A stretch of DNA of 64,000 bases, taken from Thunnus maccoyii. Lineage: Eukaryota > Chordata > Actinopteri > Scombriformes > Scombridae. A program made the translations under genes and the position numbers. The stretch is taken from positions 22,244,501 to 22,308,500 of the forward strand of contig NC_056538.1 in the NCBI RefSeq assembly GCF_910596095.1, read 5' to 3'. The notes under the pieces were generated by a model. That model ran no database searches, was not told the origin of the DNA, and worked only from the letters and a program-made list of their open reading frames with translations. Of the stretch, positions 13,081 to 27,126 are shown one piece after another (within the stretch, counting starts at the first letter, position 1; each line of letters opens with the position of its first letter).

Positions 13081-13881
13081 TTAAAGTGAAACTTTGGTAT
13101 TTTTCAACCTGCCCTACTTTCCCATCTTTTTGTGTCTAAGTGACTAATGGGGACAACAGTTTTTGAAATTGGTCCAGTATTGAGCGAGAGCACTGCAGCC
13201 GGGAATGTATTCCAATGGGGCAATAACACCCGTCAATGTACATCCACTAAAAGTGCTTGTTTTTGCCACTGACAGGCTCAGATTCTTATTGTAAGTCTCT
13301 GACAACATTATGGAAACCATACAGAGAAATAAAATGTTTTTCTTTACCTTTCGCTTGATCCAATCTCTTTGTTATTTTGTCCAACCAAGCCTTGCTCAAG
13401 GAGATGTCTCGTTCTGACATTGAATTGTTGAAATCAGCTAAATATTCAGCCATGACTTTGAAAATCTATTAGATAATAGTAAGTGATGCTTTCTGTACTC
13501 TAACACAACAAACTCCTCCTGGCACTCCTCTCTCCAACTCTGTCATGGCTGACTATTTAACTGATTTCCACAACTCGCAAGATTATAGCGGCCAATTACA
13601 GCTCGCAAAAATGTTTTGTTTCTCTGTATAGTCCTTTCCATAATGCTGTCAGACACTTATAATAACAATCTGAGCCTGTCAATGGCAAAACAAGCACGTT
13701 TAGTGGATGTACATTGACGAGTGCTATTGCCCCATCGGATTACATTACAGCAGTTTTGCAGCTGCTGACCGAAGCGCTTTCGCTCAATACTGGACCAGTT
13801 TCAAAAATGGTTGCCCTCATTAGTCAGTTAGACACAAAATGATGGGGGTCGGAGTTGAAAAATACCAAAGTTTCCCTTTAA
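13081..13881. mobile_element. 801-bp TTAA-flanked palindromic (foldback) element
   Basis: The left end is TTAAAGTGAAACTTTGGTAT (13081) and the right end, read in reverse complement, is TTTAAAGGGAAACTTTGGTAT (13881), so both arms begin alike and abut a TTAA. The arms stay complementary for roughly 250 bp: for example, 'tgtctaagtgactaatgggg' (13131) pairs with the Rev-comp of the region near 13825, and 'gtacatccactaaaagtgctt' with the region near 13695. TTAA target plus long inverted arms and no coding frame suggest a piggyBac-type non-autonomous element. It ends about 330 bp before the first hspa8 promoter motifs. Confidence 0.75.
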
Positions 13882-14215
13882 ATTGAGATTTCCTTGGCTT
13901 TCCAGAATGTTCTTTGCCCTTACAATGCAGCATCAACATTCACTACTTTGACTTTTAACGTTATAACTGTTGACTTTAACATCATTAACTAACCTGTGAT
14001 GAAGTGTTTGCCACAGACATATCCAATTGTTTACCATTTTCATAATCTCTGAAGCCACAGATCTCTTCTTTTGTCTCTGTCCTTCACTCTTTATGGAAGC
14101 AAAGGAAATCTTAAACTGTTTTTTTTTTTTTAATTGTTTGACGAGCAAAATGCGACACAGCAGCTTTTGGGCATGGTGCCACTAGGCAGTTACAGCAGCG
14201 TTTGTTTTCACCCAA

Positions 14216-14420
14216 AAGGGGGCGGGGTCGGTCTTACGACAGGGGGGTAACGTATGCCTGCTCTCTAGTATTCCATAGTTCTGGTAGCAACTGCTGTTCA
14301 TCTGTTATCCATATTTTTAATTGGACCATTTAGAGAGGCAGCGAAATTGGTGGAGCAGGATTGGCCAGCATCGCTCCTCCTGTGTTCTAGAGAGTTCTGA
14401 GTGGGGATGTTGTTCAGGAG
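14216..14420 (+). promoter_or_regulatory. hspa8: hspa8 promoter: GC box, three inverted CCAAT boxes, heat-shock element
   Basis: Visible motifs: a GC box GGGGGCGGGG at about 14217-14227; ATTGG (inverted CCAAT) at 14320, 14346 and 14360; and TTCTAGAGAGTTC at 14385-14397, a good match to alternating TTC/GAA heat-shock units. No TATA box stands out. CCAAT-rich promoters with a weak HSE suit a constitutive Hsc70 that responds only mildly to heat (family knowledge). The start site, somewhere around 14400-14450, is inferred. Confidence 0.6.
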
Positions 14421-14429
14421 GCGCGGCCG

Positions 14430-14575
14430 CTCCCACACACACCGACCGACCGACAAACGGACTGACGGACAGCGGGGATCTGAGGACCCGTCAAGGCGAC
14501 AGTCACTCAACGTGAAGCCAACCTGCAGTATTATTAACTGTCACTGTACAACGTAAGACGACACATTTAACGGAG
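14430..14575 (+). other. hspa8: hspa8 noncoding exon 1
   Basis: The exon ends at CGGAG|GTGAGT (donor GT at 14576-14577). Its 5' limit is only inferred from the promoter motifs. It is followed by a 2.1-kb intron whose acceptor TCTCAG lies at 16696, five bases before the ATG. Hsc70 genes commonly have such a split 5' UTR. Confidence 0.6.
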
Positions 14576-15599
14576 GTGAGTACAGTTGGTCAGATAATGT
14601 GTTATAGTAACTTTTACTGGTCAGAGAGATAACGGTTACATTAACGTTAACTAACAGTTACACTTATCATGCGTACGTCATGAGTGTTAACGGCTGATAA
14701 ATATACTTTATTAACCGTTAAAGCAAATTCTTTAGGTAGTTAGCTGATGCCAGTCATTGTTGTTGGGTGTCTTTTTGCTATTATTCAGCTGCTCATCTCA
14801 ATTTTCACGAACTTCACTTATTAAATTGACCCTTAACGTAACTTTTTTATTACGTTATTGTGCACACCTTGGTTAACATCTGATTTTGAACGCTAATTCC
14901 GTTGACGTTAGCTTAAAGTTAGAGAACATGGCGAACAACAGGTACTAACTTGCAGTGTGACATGATGCTGCTAACACGCTTGTATGTCATGATTTGGTTT
15001 GCAGCGTTGCTGGTCTGTGTTGAGGTGATGCGTTTATGCATTTGAGTCTAGTTTGAGGAACAACAATGCCTTGCGTGTGGTGCGCAAGTTTGTTGGAAGT
15101 GATAGGAAAGGTCCAGAAAGTTCCCATTTCCACCCTTCCCAAATCTGATGTGACACGCCCTCTGACCGGAGCTGCTGCTGATAGCTGAGCTAATGATGCA
15201 GCATAAACATGCAGTATCTTTATAATCTTTTCTTTTATACATGGAAAAAAATCACCCCTGCCGTCCAAACCACATTAATAATCATTAATAATATTAGGGA
15301 AACTACTGTAAGATCCAAGTTGAATTGTACTGAAATCGTATACCTTATTTACATGCATTTTTTTCTCATTAGTTTCTGTTGTGTAAATAAAAATGCAAGT
15401 TAAATTTTGCTTAGATTTGCACACAAAACTCACAAGGCCCTCCTCTGGTACTGATGGGGAACTTAAGAGCCTGGTAGGTTTCCTCATATTTCGGACATGG
15501 CTTCATACTTGGCTTGATAAGCAGCAATGTTTTCTTTTCTTCTCTGTCAAAAGTCTTGTAACAGGCACTTGCACAGCAACTAAAGATAATTTTATTATC

Positions 15600-15790
15600 A
15601 TTTAGGCTATAAAATCTTTAGAAAATAGTGAAAACCAGACCATCACAATTTCTCAAAGCCCAAACTGATGCTTTCAAATGTCTTGTTATGTGTGACTAAC
15701 AAAGATAGATGGAAAATCAATGAATCCTCACACTGGAGAAGCTGGAGCTAGAAAATTTGTTACACAATCAACAATTATACAAGTCATTGT
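15600..15790. mobile_element. hAT-like short element, copy 2 (in hspa8 intron 1)
   Basis: Degraded blocks 'ggctataaaatctttagaaaatagtgaaaacc', 'tttctcaaagcccaaa' and 'aatcctcacactggagaagctggag' follow the order in the copies at 11050 and 16110. Non-coding. Confidence 0.5.
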
Positions 15791-16109
15791 TACAACTCTT
15801 ATTTGCACTTTGCTAAACTGAACCTAAAAAAGCTTCCTATCATCCGAGCACAGACTGGTTGTTATATCCTTCATCCTTTTTCACCCCTAGTCATGTGAAC
15901 CCCCTCTGCAATGGCTCTTTGTCCTCCCAGGGGGACCCATCCTCTAGTTAGAAAATCACTGCCTTAGGAAGCAGTAATGGCCTCCTATGTGGGCTTAATA
16001 TAGGCTGACATTACAGTAAATTGATGGTCTGCTGTTGTAGCAACACTAAACATGGGGCCTGCTCCAAGAAGTTACTGCTTACTGAGTTATATAGATAACT
16101 TCTGAATTG

Positions 16110-16335
16110 CTGCCCTTATTGCTGATTTTTTTTAAAAAGTTTTGAAATAGGAATACGAAATATAATCTCCCAGGGCCTAAGGTTACATATACTCATTGCT
16201 TTTTTGTCTAACAGTCATAAACCCAAATATATTCAGTTCACTATCATATAGGCTAAGACAAAGAAATGCAGTAAAATCCTCACATTTTTTGAAGCAGGAA
16301 TTAATTTTTCAAAGTTGCAGTGCTATAATTAAATA
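16110..16335. mobile_element. hAT-like short element, copy 3 (in hspa8 intron 1)
   Basis: The blocks 'gtctaacagtcataaacccaaatatattcagttcac' and 'atcctcacattttttgaagcagg' match the same family as the copies at 11050-11390 and 15600-15790. Non-coding. It lies upstream of the splice acceptor at 16696 and leaves it intact. Confidence 0.5.
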
Positions 16336-16701
16336 ATAATGAAGTGAAACGAAATGGAAGTTCAGTCTAATTATCAGGCTACTGTTAATCTGATTTTTGG
16401 AGCAGGCTCACACCTCTCTGTTGTCTGTTGTTGCCATAACAAAATCAGCTGTTGGCATGCTGTCAAAAGTGGGGAGGCTTGAAAACAGGTGCTAGGGACC
16501 CTCACTTCACTGAGACAGTTTGTTTCCACTTCTGTTTGAGCAGCTCAGACTCTGATAATAGTCACCCCATATTACAAATGTACATGGTAGCTAACCACAG
16601 TGCTTAGAGAGAGCTTAAGTTGCTCTGTCATACATCCGAATTACCAGTGCGTCATGATTTAACAATTTATCTGTGATATTTTTATCATTATCTCAGGAGC
16701 C

Positions 16702-19624
<2,923 letters not shown>

Positions 19625-19960
19625 ACGAGAGGTTTAGTCTGGTGCATGAGCTTCTGCTCTGAGCTTGTTTTGAAGGGTGACTGCTTTTGAAATATCACAC
19701 AGTCCTAAATCCCTATATTCAAAAACATTAACCACATCTGTTTTGGGATTGTTCTCATAAATTTTGCACTTACACTGTGGCTTTTTTTTTTGGTAGGCAG
19801 CCTTTCCAGGTGTCTATGTTGTGTTCACTTAAACCAGTTTATTAATGTCTGCATTACCACAGTGTGTCTTCCTTTTCTAAGTTGGTTTATGAGGCTGAAA
19901 TGGTTGCTCTTTCTCAATACTTTGCACAATAACACTAAATAAAAATGTTTCTGAATTTGG
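19625..19960 (+). other. hspa8: hspa8 3' UTR with poly(A) signal
   Basis: An AATAAA at 19938-19943 lies about 315 nt after the stop codon and is the only clear poly(A) signal before the convergent lim2 gene. Cleavage is expected near 19960. Confidence 0.75.
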
Positions 19961-20425
19961 ACCCAATGCTCATCTTTTCATTATCAAAACATCTTTTCAT
20001 AACAGTTACCACAACAACATATTCTGATATAGATTTTGGATGTCACTGAATGTAAAATCTATACTACTCACATGTAGAGATGCACACAGATGCCTCTTTT
20101 TGTTGTAGTAGTTTTTAAATTTGTCCCTCCAAGAAATTACATTAATCACATAGCTGTCGATTTATAACATTTACAACACACAGCTTGTGTTGTATACAAA
20201 CTTAAAAAAGTAGATCTGGCACAGACATGTTTTCTGTAAGTGGAAGATATTTATCACTCCAAAGTGCAAGTCACTGAGTTGGTCTTAAACTGACGTACAA
20301 GGAGCTGTGTCATCACCAGTAGTGGTGTCACAGACACTTTAGCGCACCTCTGCTTCTATTAAAGTTTTATTGCTGTACTGACTGTAGCAAGACAATGTAG
20401 AGGACAGACGAATGCAGTTTTCTCA

Positions 20426-20431
20426 TTTATT
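20426..20431 (-). terminator. lim2: lim2 poly(A) signal
   Basis: AATAAA on the minus strand, 131 nt after the lim2 stop codon. About 460 bp separates it from the end of hspa8, which is transcribed towards it. Confidence 0.6.
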
Positions 20432-20524
20432 TTGCTTGTTCATGAATATTTAAGTTTACAGGAAATGGTTGGAAAGTTCATAGGACTGTTGGTTCCTCAA
20501 GGCCATTTATCATAGACTAGTGCT

Positions 20525-20543
20525 TGTGTGTGTGTGTGTGTGT
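20525..20543. repeat. TG dinucleotide repeat in lim2 3' UTR
   Basis: A (TG)n tract of about 19 bp just after the lim2 stop codon. Confidence 0.85.
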
Positions 20544-20561
20544 TCTTAAGTCTTTAACAGG

Positions 20562-21860
20562 TCAGCGTGAGTTAGAGTTTCTTGGGCATTCATGCATCCG
20601 GTAGGCACACATGTAGAAGATACCTAGAAGAGCGAGATTAAGATTAGGTTTATCTACAGAATATGAGCATTAGAATGAGGAAAATGTGGTTTCTACATGT
20701 GTTTACAGATGTTAAAGTGCCATTATGCATACCTGAGAAGAATGTGAGCACCACTGCAACCCAGCCCATTATATAGGACCAGGAGAATCGCCAGCTGCCA
20801 TAGCGTTTACCGTAGTAGTTGACTGTCACTCCTGTGTAGACAGCCATTGCCAGTAGCACAAAGAAGCCTGCATGAGATAAAATGACCAGGTTTAACCGTG
20901 CAACATCTACAGGTACACTACATCAAATGTTGTTAAATGAGGGGCTTACAGGAGATGAAGAAGAGGATGCCGGCTGCAAATGTCTTGTCAAACCCGTCAA
21001 AGGAGGAGTAATGGATGAAGGCCATGACACCAATCACAATCCCGATGAAACAAGCCAGCAGAGACAGAATCATGAAGGCCCGGGTGGCATCCCAGTACGC
21101 TGTGGGTGAGAGAAGACAAGTTAAGTCTGAGACCTGGGAGAGAAGACTAAAAAATGTCAAAATCTATGAAGTATCACTACTAATGTAAAACATAGGCAGA
21201 AATGTTTCATTCTCACAGTCATTTCTGGGTTTCTTCATTCAGGACACACAGCTCTAGCTTGCCATCTAGTGTTTGGCAATGTATTTCTTCCTGATTCATT
21301 GTATTAAATGTAGGATAGATGACTGAAAATGAACCCTTTTTACTTAAAGTGTGAACTACATGACTGGTGCAAATAAAAGTGCAAACTATGCCTTTAAAGT
21401 CACCAAAATAACCTGTAAGCTTCTAAGCAGTAATCTCTTAACACAGCACTTATACAAAAAAAAAAAAAAAAAACTTCCAAAGACTCCTTGGTAACTTCTT
21501 GGTAATTTGCATAACAGAAAAATACATTTTCAACTTCTTATGCAGCGGACTCTAAGCCATATTTTATCAAACACTCCAACACAGCTCTAAGGAAAAGTAA
21601 CCCCTCCTCAGGGTTAGTGCCGAGGTCACGGACTGATTGTCAGCGAACTAATAAATATAAATGAGGATCTTCCTGGGTCTCTTACCGATGCTGTCTGTGT
21701 GTGTCATGCATTTCCCAGGCACACAGTACCGCCACAGGCCCTGGTGCATGTAATTGCTGGAGTGACGGTACTGCATCCAGTAGTCAGTTGCCGTGGAGAC
21801 AATGAGGAGTATGTTCCCGACTCCAGCACAGAACAACCCACCTCCCATGAAGCTGTACAT
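20562..21860 (-). CDS. lim2: Lens fibre membrane intrinsic protein (MP20/LIM2)
   Basis: Four coding exons (minus strand): 21860-21686, 21099-20950, 20867-20733, 20623-20562; 522 nt, 173 aa, the same length as human LIM2 (recalled). It is a four-pass PMP22/claudin-family protein of lens fibre cells, thought to work at cell contacts and bind calmodulin and galectin-3 (family knowledge). The start MYSFMGGGLFCA, the claudin-type GLWRYC in the first extracellular loop, DATRAFMIL, AVYTGVTV, and RFSWSYIMGWVAV before the last span all match the family. The ATG follows directly after a splice acceptor (TTGGCAG|G) at 21862, so a noncoding first exon lies upstream, not located. The tail ends MHECPRNSNSR. 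Convergent with hspa8. No defect seen. Confidence 0.95.
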
Positions 21861-23149
21861 CCTGCCAAAAAACACTGACTGACACACGGAGAGGAGCAGA
21901 GCAGGGTCAGGGCCTCACCACATCTGGGCCCAGCTATGCCAATTACAGCTGGCGCTTCCTGTTACAGGGCATGGTGCAACACTTGGGGATATGAATAAAA
22001 CAATATCTAAATGCATACAGCAGGATGCCACAATGTTATGCTGGAGTTATAGCTAGATCTGATGATAGAAACATTACTCATTAGTCAATAACACTGAGAG
22101 GAAATGTACAAAGTTGACAAGCAGCCAGCTCAGTCTGACATGTCATTAACCTCTAGCACTGACAGACTGAGTGCCGGGTCCATTAATACATATGCAATTT
22201 TTAAGACCATAAGGTTTCCAATGATATGCTGAACTTTGGGAAAATGTGTAGGCCTATAAAATGATGCACAAGACATTTAGAATTTTAAAATTTTTTGATT
22301 GGCATACAAAGTGGATTTACTCCCCTAATTTTTATGCTATTTAAAGCGATTTTTACGGCAAAATCAGGGTTCAAGAGGTTAACCACCAAATTCAGCAATG
22401 AAAGAAAAACTAATTTGTGTCTATTAAAAACGGAATATTGCGCAGGTGCATACATACAGCATTTTTACACGTTTTTTTTGTATTAATTACTTACCTTTGT
22501 CCTTTTTCCCTCAGAAAAAGTCAGAGATTCCAATATTTCGGTTGCCAAAGCACAGAGGAGCCCAATATTGCCCAGAGTGGCAGGAAAGTTTTGTTTGTGC
22601 ACAGGAAACCAAGCGAACAAACGGGCTGATGGAACAATGGAGCATGCTGAGCCGCAACCAATCACAGAGGATGAGTTTTGTGTTTTAGGGAATCTGCTGA
22701 AAATACAAAACTGTTATAGCGCTGCGCACAACTCAGTAATACTGATGACACAGGGCTTTCAATTCAAAATGCTGCACAACCACACACAGTAAACTCATGG
22801 TCCGCAATAGACTTACCTTTAGTATTGCTGGAAAAGTTAATTAGATGGAGATTATTTTTTAATTTTTTTTAAAGGAAGTCACCTGTTGATTTTAATCACA
22901 TTTCACTTGACATTTTTTCAGTTTTTTGGGAAAATCCTACTGCCTATTTGTCGATGCCGCGTCATTTTAAATACAATCCTCTGTACCAGCTTGGATACAA
23001 TATTATTGAAATTCAAGTTGTGCAATGTACTCATTCACATAAAATCAATCCAATCATTTTTTTCAGTATTGTGAACTGCACTCACGGTGTGATTTTAATC
23101 TTTCCATCCCTCATAATAACTGTGTAACACCTATAACAACGTGTAGAAT

Positions 23150-23335
23150 AGAATATTATAAGTAGTAATATATAACTATGTCTGTATAAGTATAATATGA
23201 TAATATAGTAAAAAAATATATATATATAACAGTATAGTATAATATATAGAATGTAAAATATAATATAGTATAATGTAGTAAATATAGTAATGTATTAAGT
23301 ATGTAATATATAATATATATATATTATAAACTAAT
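23150..23335. repeat. AT-rich low-complexity tract
   Basis: The tract is made of TATAATATAGTA-like units and (TA)n runs. The open frame of leucine, isoleucine and tyrosine codons on the minus strand is an artefact of this composition. Confidence 0.8.
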
Positions 23336-25964
23336 CTAATCAACTGTTGTCGTACTGTAGAGCACGAGTGCAAGTTACGCTATGTATACAAGTGGATTCA
23401 TATACATAGCAGCATATACAGCCTGCTAAGACATTGCATGTGACAATTAAAGGATATCATGTACTATAAGGTTGATGATTTCACAAGCCTGAGCACAACG
23501 CTCTGAACATCATGTTAATGTCAGCTCTTTAGAGTGGGTTTACATCTGCTAAGCAGGATTTACAATTTATGTGTCATTATTAATTATGTTGAAGCTATTG
23601 TCCTATCACATTAATAGTTTTGGCCTGTGACATCATCAACCTGATGCCTCTACGTGCTCCTGATGATGCTTTTACAGTGATATCAAAAGCTTGAAACAGC
23701 AACAATGCTTCTATGTTTTTTTTGTTTGTTTGTTTTTTGGAGCAACACGTCTCTTTAAACATCGGTACAGCTTCTGGTGATTTATATTTAATTTCACACA
23801 AAGTGCAGCCACCTTTGAGCTCAAGAGCGATAAGGTTAATGGACATCACAGTCATCATGTATGTCTTATTTATTACCACTAGATGGCGCCTTTTATTAAG
23901 TATTGCAGCAAAGATTGATTCACCACTTTCTATAAAGCTGTTTTTCTCTTTGAGGTTCTCCCCTAAATCTTACTACAAATCGGTGTTCTGTCATCAGTCA
24001 TTTTTTATTGATGCAGAATTATTTTTTACACATTTCTTTTTATATTCATAATGACAATAGCTTCTGCTGATGAGTTTTTTGATCCCACATACAGGATCAG
24101 ATACAGATGAACAGCTGTGGAGCCAACAGTGATACAGCATCTTGCTGAGGTAAATTTAAGCTGGCACAGGGGCTTCAGCTAATCATTTTCTGTGATCATG
24201 TATTTTTGGTTTCTTTTTTTTAGTATTTCAGTAGGTTTGTATTTGTACTACCACTTGCAGCAAAAGCTACACCTTTCAGTCTTTTAAAATCCAATAGTTT
24301 TAGCTTTCAATTTTGATTTCTTTGCTCATCTTCTCATTTATTTTTATGATCTCAATCACAGCATGTGGTACTTGGATGTTAAACTGATTCCGGTTGGCAA
24401 AAGGCGTGTTTATTGTACCTGGTTATTTTTTTCCTAAATATGTAGATATATATATTTTACCAAATTATAATTCATTTTTTTCGATTAGCTGAGCTACTCC
24501 ACAATCTTTCCACTTACCCCTGGCAACTGCAGAAGTACTCCCTTGGGGTACATGTACCCTTGACTGGGAATCACAGCTCATTTTAACATCATATTATGTG
24601 GATTTTAAGGTGTCCCTCCACTCAGAGATGTGCTTTGCTAATTAGTACTTGACTTGGATGTTTGGTTTTCAGTGTGCAAAATGATTTATGTGCACAGTTT
24701 GACACAGAAATGTTCACATGAGGGGTGGGAGTTTCTCTGTTCACCTTAAATCTGATTTGAAGAAGTATATGTACAAGAACGATATTCTGGCATCTCCACT
24801 AATCTGGAAGTCAATCGTGGACCTGATTACAACTTACACTTTCAAGCCTCCAGCACACATGCACTGAGAATTAACTTTTCAGTGAAGTAGGAGCCATCTC
24901 GTGTCCAAGTTAAACTGCTGAAGTGAAAAATATGTGTATAGACTCTGGATTTTTTTTAGTGAAGAAGGAGTACATGTAATTTTAACGAGGTAATTGACCT
25001 TTTTTGTGGAGAAATTTAGTCTGTTGGGGATCTTTGAAGTAAGATAAATGGGTTAAAATACATGTTTTTTGTTATGTTTTACAGCATGACAAAATACACA
25101 AAAAATAATCCTGTGGATTAAGTGGAGAACATTTGTGGACACTTGTAAAATGGCCCCAGTAAACTGACTTTAGCTGGTCGAGCTGCACCGTCTGTGTGTG
25201 TGGGGATGTCTGTAAACCGCAGAGACCCTAATCCATGCTACAGGCCTAAAAGCATAAAATTGTATAACCCTTCTAAATTGCATCGGATTACCATTATCCT
25301 CCTAGACTGGCGGGACCCAGTGGGTATTTGCCAAAGGCAGTCGAGTCCAACTCACTTTCCCCGCCGTCCCATGCACTGCCTCCCTGCCAAAATACCACTT
25401 CAACTGAGATCTGCACACGAGAGACTCATACACAGCAGATAAAGGTGCAGACATAAAGAAAGTCTTTCATATCCCGCTGCTGTCATGTTTCACAGAGATG
25501 AAAGTAACCTGCTCTCATTAGACTATATTCAAAAACAAGCATGCTCACAACTGATCTGAAGATGAATTCATACACTAGTTTTATAGTGTTATCAGTATGT
25601 TGAGAACATGAGATTATAAAATCCAAATTCATTCAGACCTCAGGGACATTTTGGCTCTGATGGAAAAATCTGAGCTCACTCCCCCTGTCTTCCTTTCCCT
25701 CCTTCTCTTTATACTCCTGGCAAGGCATTTAAATTAAGCCGCATGAGTACAGATCTAACACACACACATCCTGTTTCATGTCACACAAAAGGATCTTTTG
25801 TTCACTTTCATTACAAAATAGTTTGTATGAGAATTATTTCAGGAATATCATGAAGGTAGTATTTTCCAGTGCAAATGGAGACTAATCAAATACAATTCTA
25901 AGACATAGCCTATTTACTATTTTACATATTAACAAGGCTATGAATCTACATGCTCTGAGGCAGC

Positions 25965-26425
25965 ATTTAGTGATTGTGCTTAATGCTAACATGAGCGTAC
26001 TAACATGCTCACTTGACTGTGTTGCTTGTAAACGGCTTACTATGTTCACCATCTTGCATGCTAACGTTTGCTATTTAGCACTAAATACAAAGTAGCTGAT
26101 TGAGGCTGATGGGAAATTCCGGTTAAAAGTCAGAGGTTCACCAAAGTGATTGCAGTTCATGCTGAGGGGGACATGAATGTGTGTACCAAATTTCATGGAA
26201 ATCCATCCAAATAGTTGATGAAATTTCACTCAAGAAATGCCCAAAAATGTCATTGTGGCGCTAGACAATAAGTCAGGGAATCACTAAAATCATTAGGATT
26301 CATCCTCTGGTGACCATGAATGAAATTAATTTAATGGTTTTTGAGATATTTTAGTCTGGACCAAATTGGCAGACAAACCAACAAACCAACATACCATTCA
26401 GAGCAACCCAGTATACTAGACCCGC
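25965..26425. repeat. Dispersed repeat, GCTAACATGC family
   Basis: Blocks in order: 'gctaacatgagcgtactaac', 'agctgattgaggctgatggg', 'gagggggacatgaatgtgtg', 'ccaaatttcatggaaatccatcc', 'tgtggcgctagac', and near the end 'ttagtctggacc'. The same order is seen at 29655-30085 and in a worn copy at 965-1265. It lies just beyond the robo3 poly(A) signal. Confidence 0.7.
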
Positions 26426-26499
26426 AGCTATCTAGCATGGCTAAAACTACTACAGCTATCCTTCCTTAACAGTCAGTGTAATTCAAACACGGACGGATG

Positions 26500-27126
26500 C
26501 ATTTTTTGTTACAAATATTTTATTGGTCAGTTTAAAAATCTGGACAGAACTAACACACTGGTGATCTACAGGGGCACCACAGTACACAGCCACACAGAAA
26601 TGAGAGGTAAAACACACACACAAACACTACAAACATGCACTGACACTCTCACTCACACACACCCACATGATGGTTTATTAACATTTTCTGCCTCATGTCT
26701 TTTCCAGTCTTGCATCAAACACACACATCATCATTGTCGTCGTCATCATCATCATCAGCGGTTTCATGGTCAAGAGTAAACAGAAGATACATTCAATAAT
26801 CTGCTGTACAATATGTAATAGTTACATTTACTTCCCATTGCCTAAAAATACAATTTTTTTTTTAACCCCCATATCCATTTTATATCCGATCACATCTTTT
26901 AAAAAAATGCAAAGATGTCTATATACACGGAGGAGGGGTGAAGGAAATCACAAGATAAAATAAAAAAAAAAGAATACAAATAGTTTGTGAAAAGGCAGGT
27001 GGCAAGCCTAGATGCTTTCCCTTTTGTCTTCAGTTTTCCATCAGATACCATGGCAACAGATTGATGGTTCGCACAGAAAGGAAACCCAGGGAGGAAAAAG
27101 GAGGATGTCATGTAATCGGCTTCTGT
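26500..27126 (-). other. robo3: robo3 3' UTR and poly(A) signal
   Basis: The stop codon is at 27129-27127. A minus-strand AATAAAA at 26524-26518 lies about 600 nt further on and is followed by the GT/T-containing sequence expected near a cleavage site. The UTR contains GA/GT-rich and ATGATGATGACGACGAC simple-sequence stretches (26560-26760). Confidence 0.6.

Larger units (their letters stand above)
21861..26500. other. Intergenic region between lim2 (5' side) and robo3 (3' end)
   Basis: This should hold the lim2 promoter and noncoding exon, which I could not place. I saw no exon chain of any other gene. The 22300-22800 stretch is less AT-rich and contains an ATTGG/CCAAT pair, but no open frame there resembles a known family. 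A short AT-rich tract (23150-23335) and a dispersed repeat (25965-26425) are listed separately. Confidence 0.55.

Noticed and set aside
22446..22792. Overlapping open frames on the plus strand near 22.4-22.8 kb, looking like a small gene
   Set aside because: No domain, start context or exon chain is recognisable; they overlap one another in different frames and lie in lim2-robo3 intergenic DNA.
23150..23373. Minus-strand frame rich in I, L and Y as a membrane peptide
   Set aside because: It is an AT-rich low-complexity tract; composition accounts for the residues.
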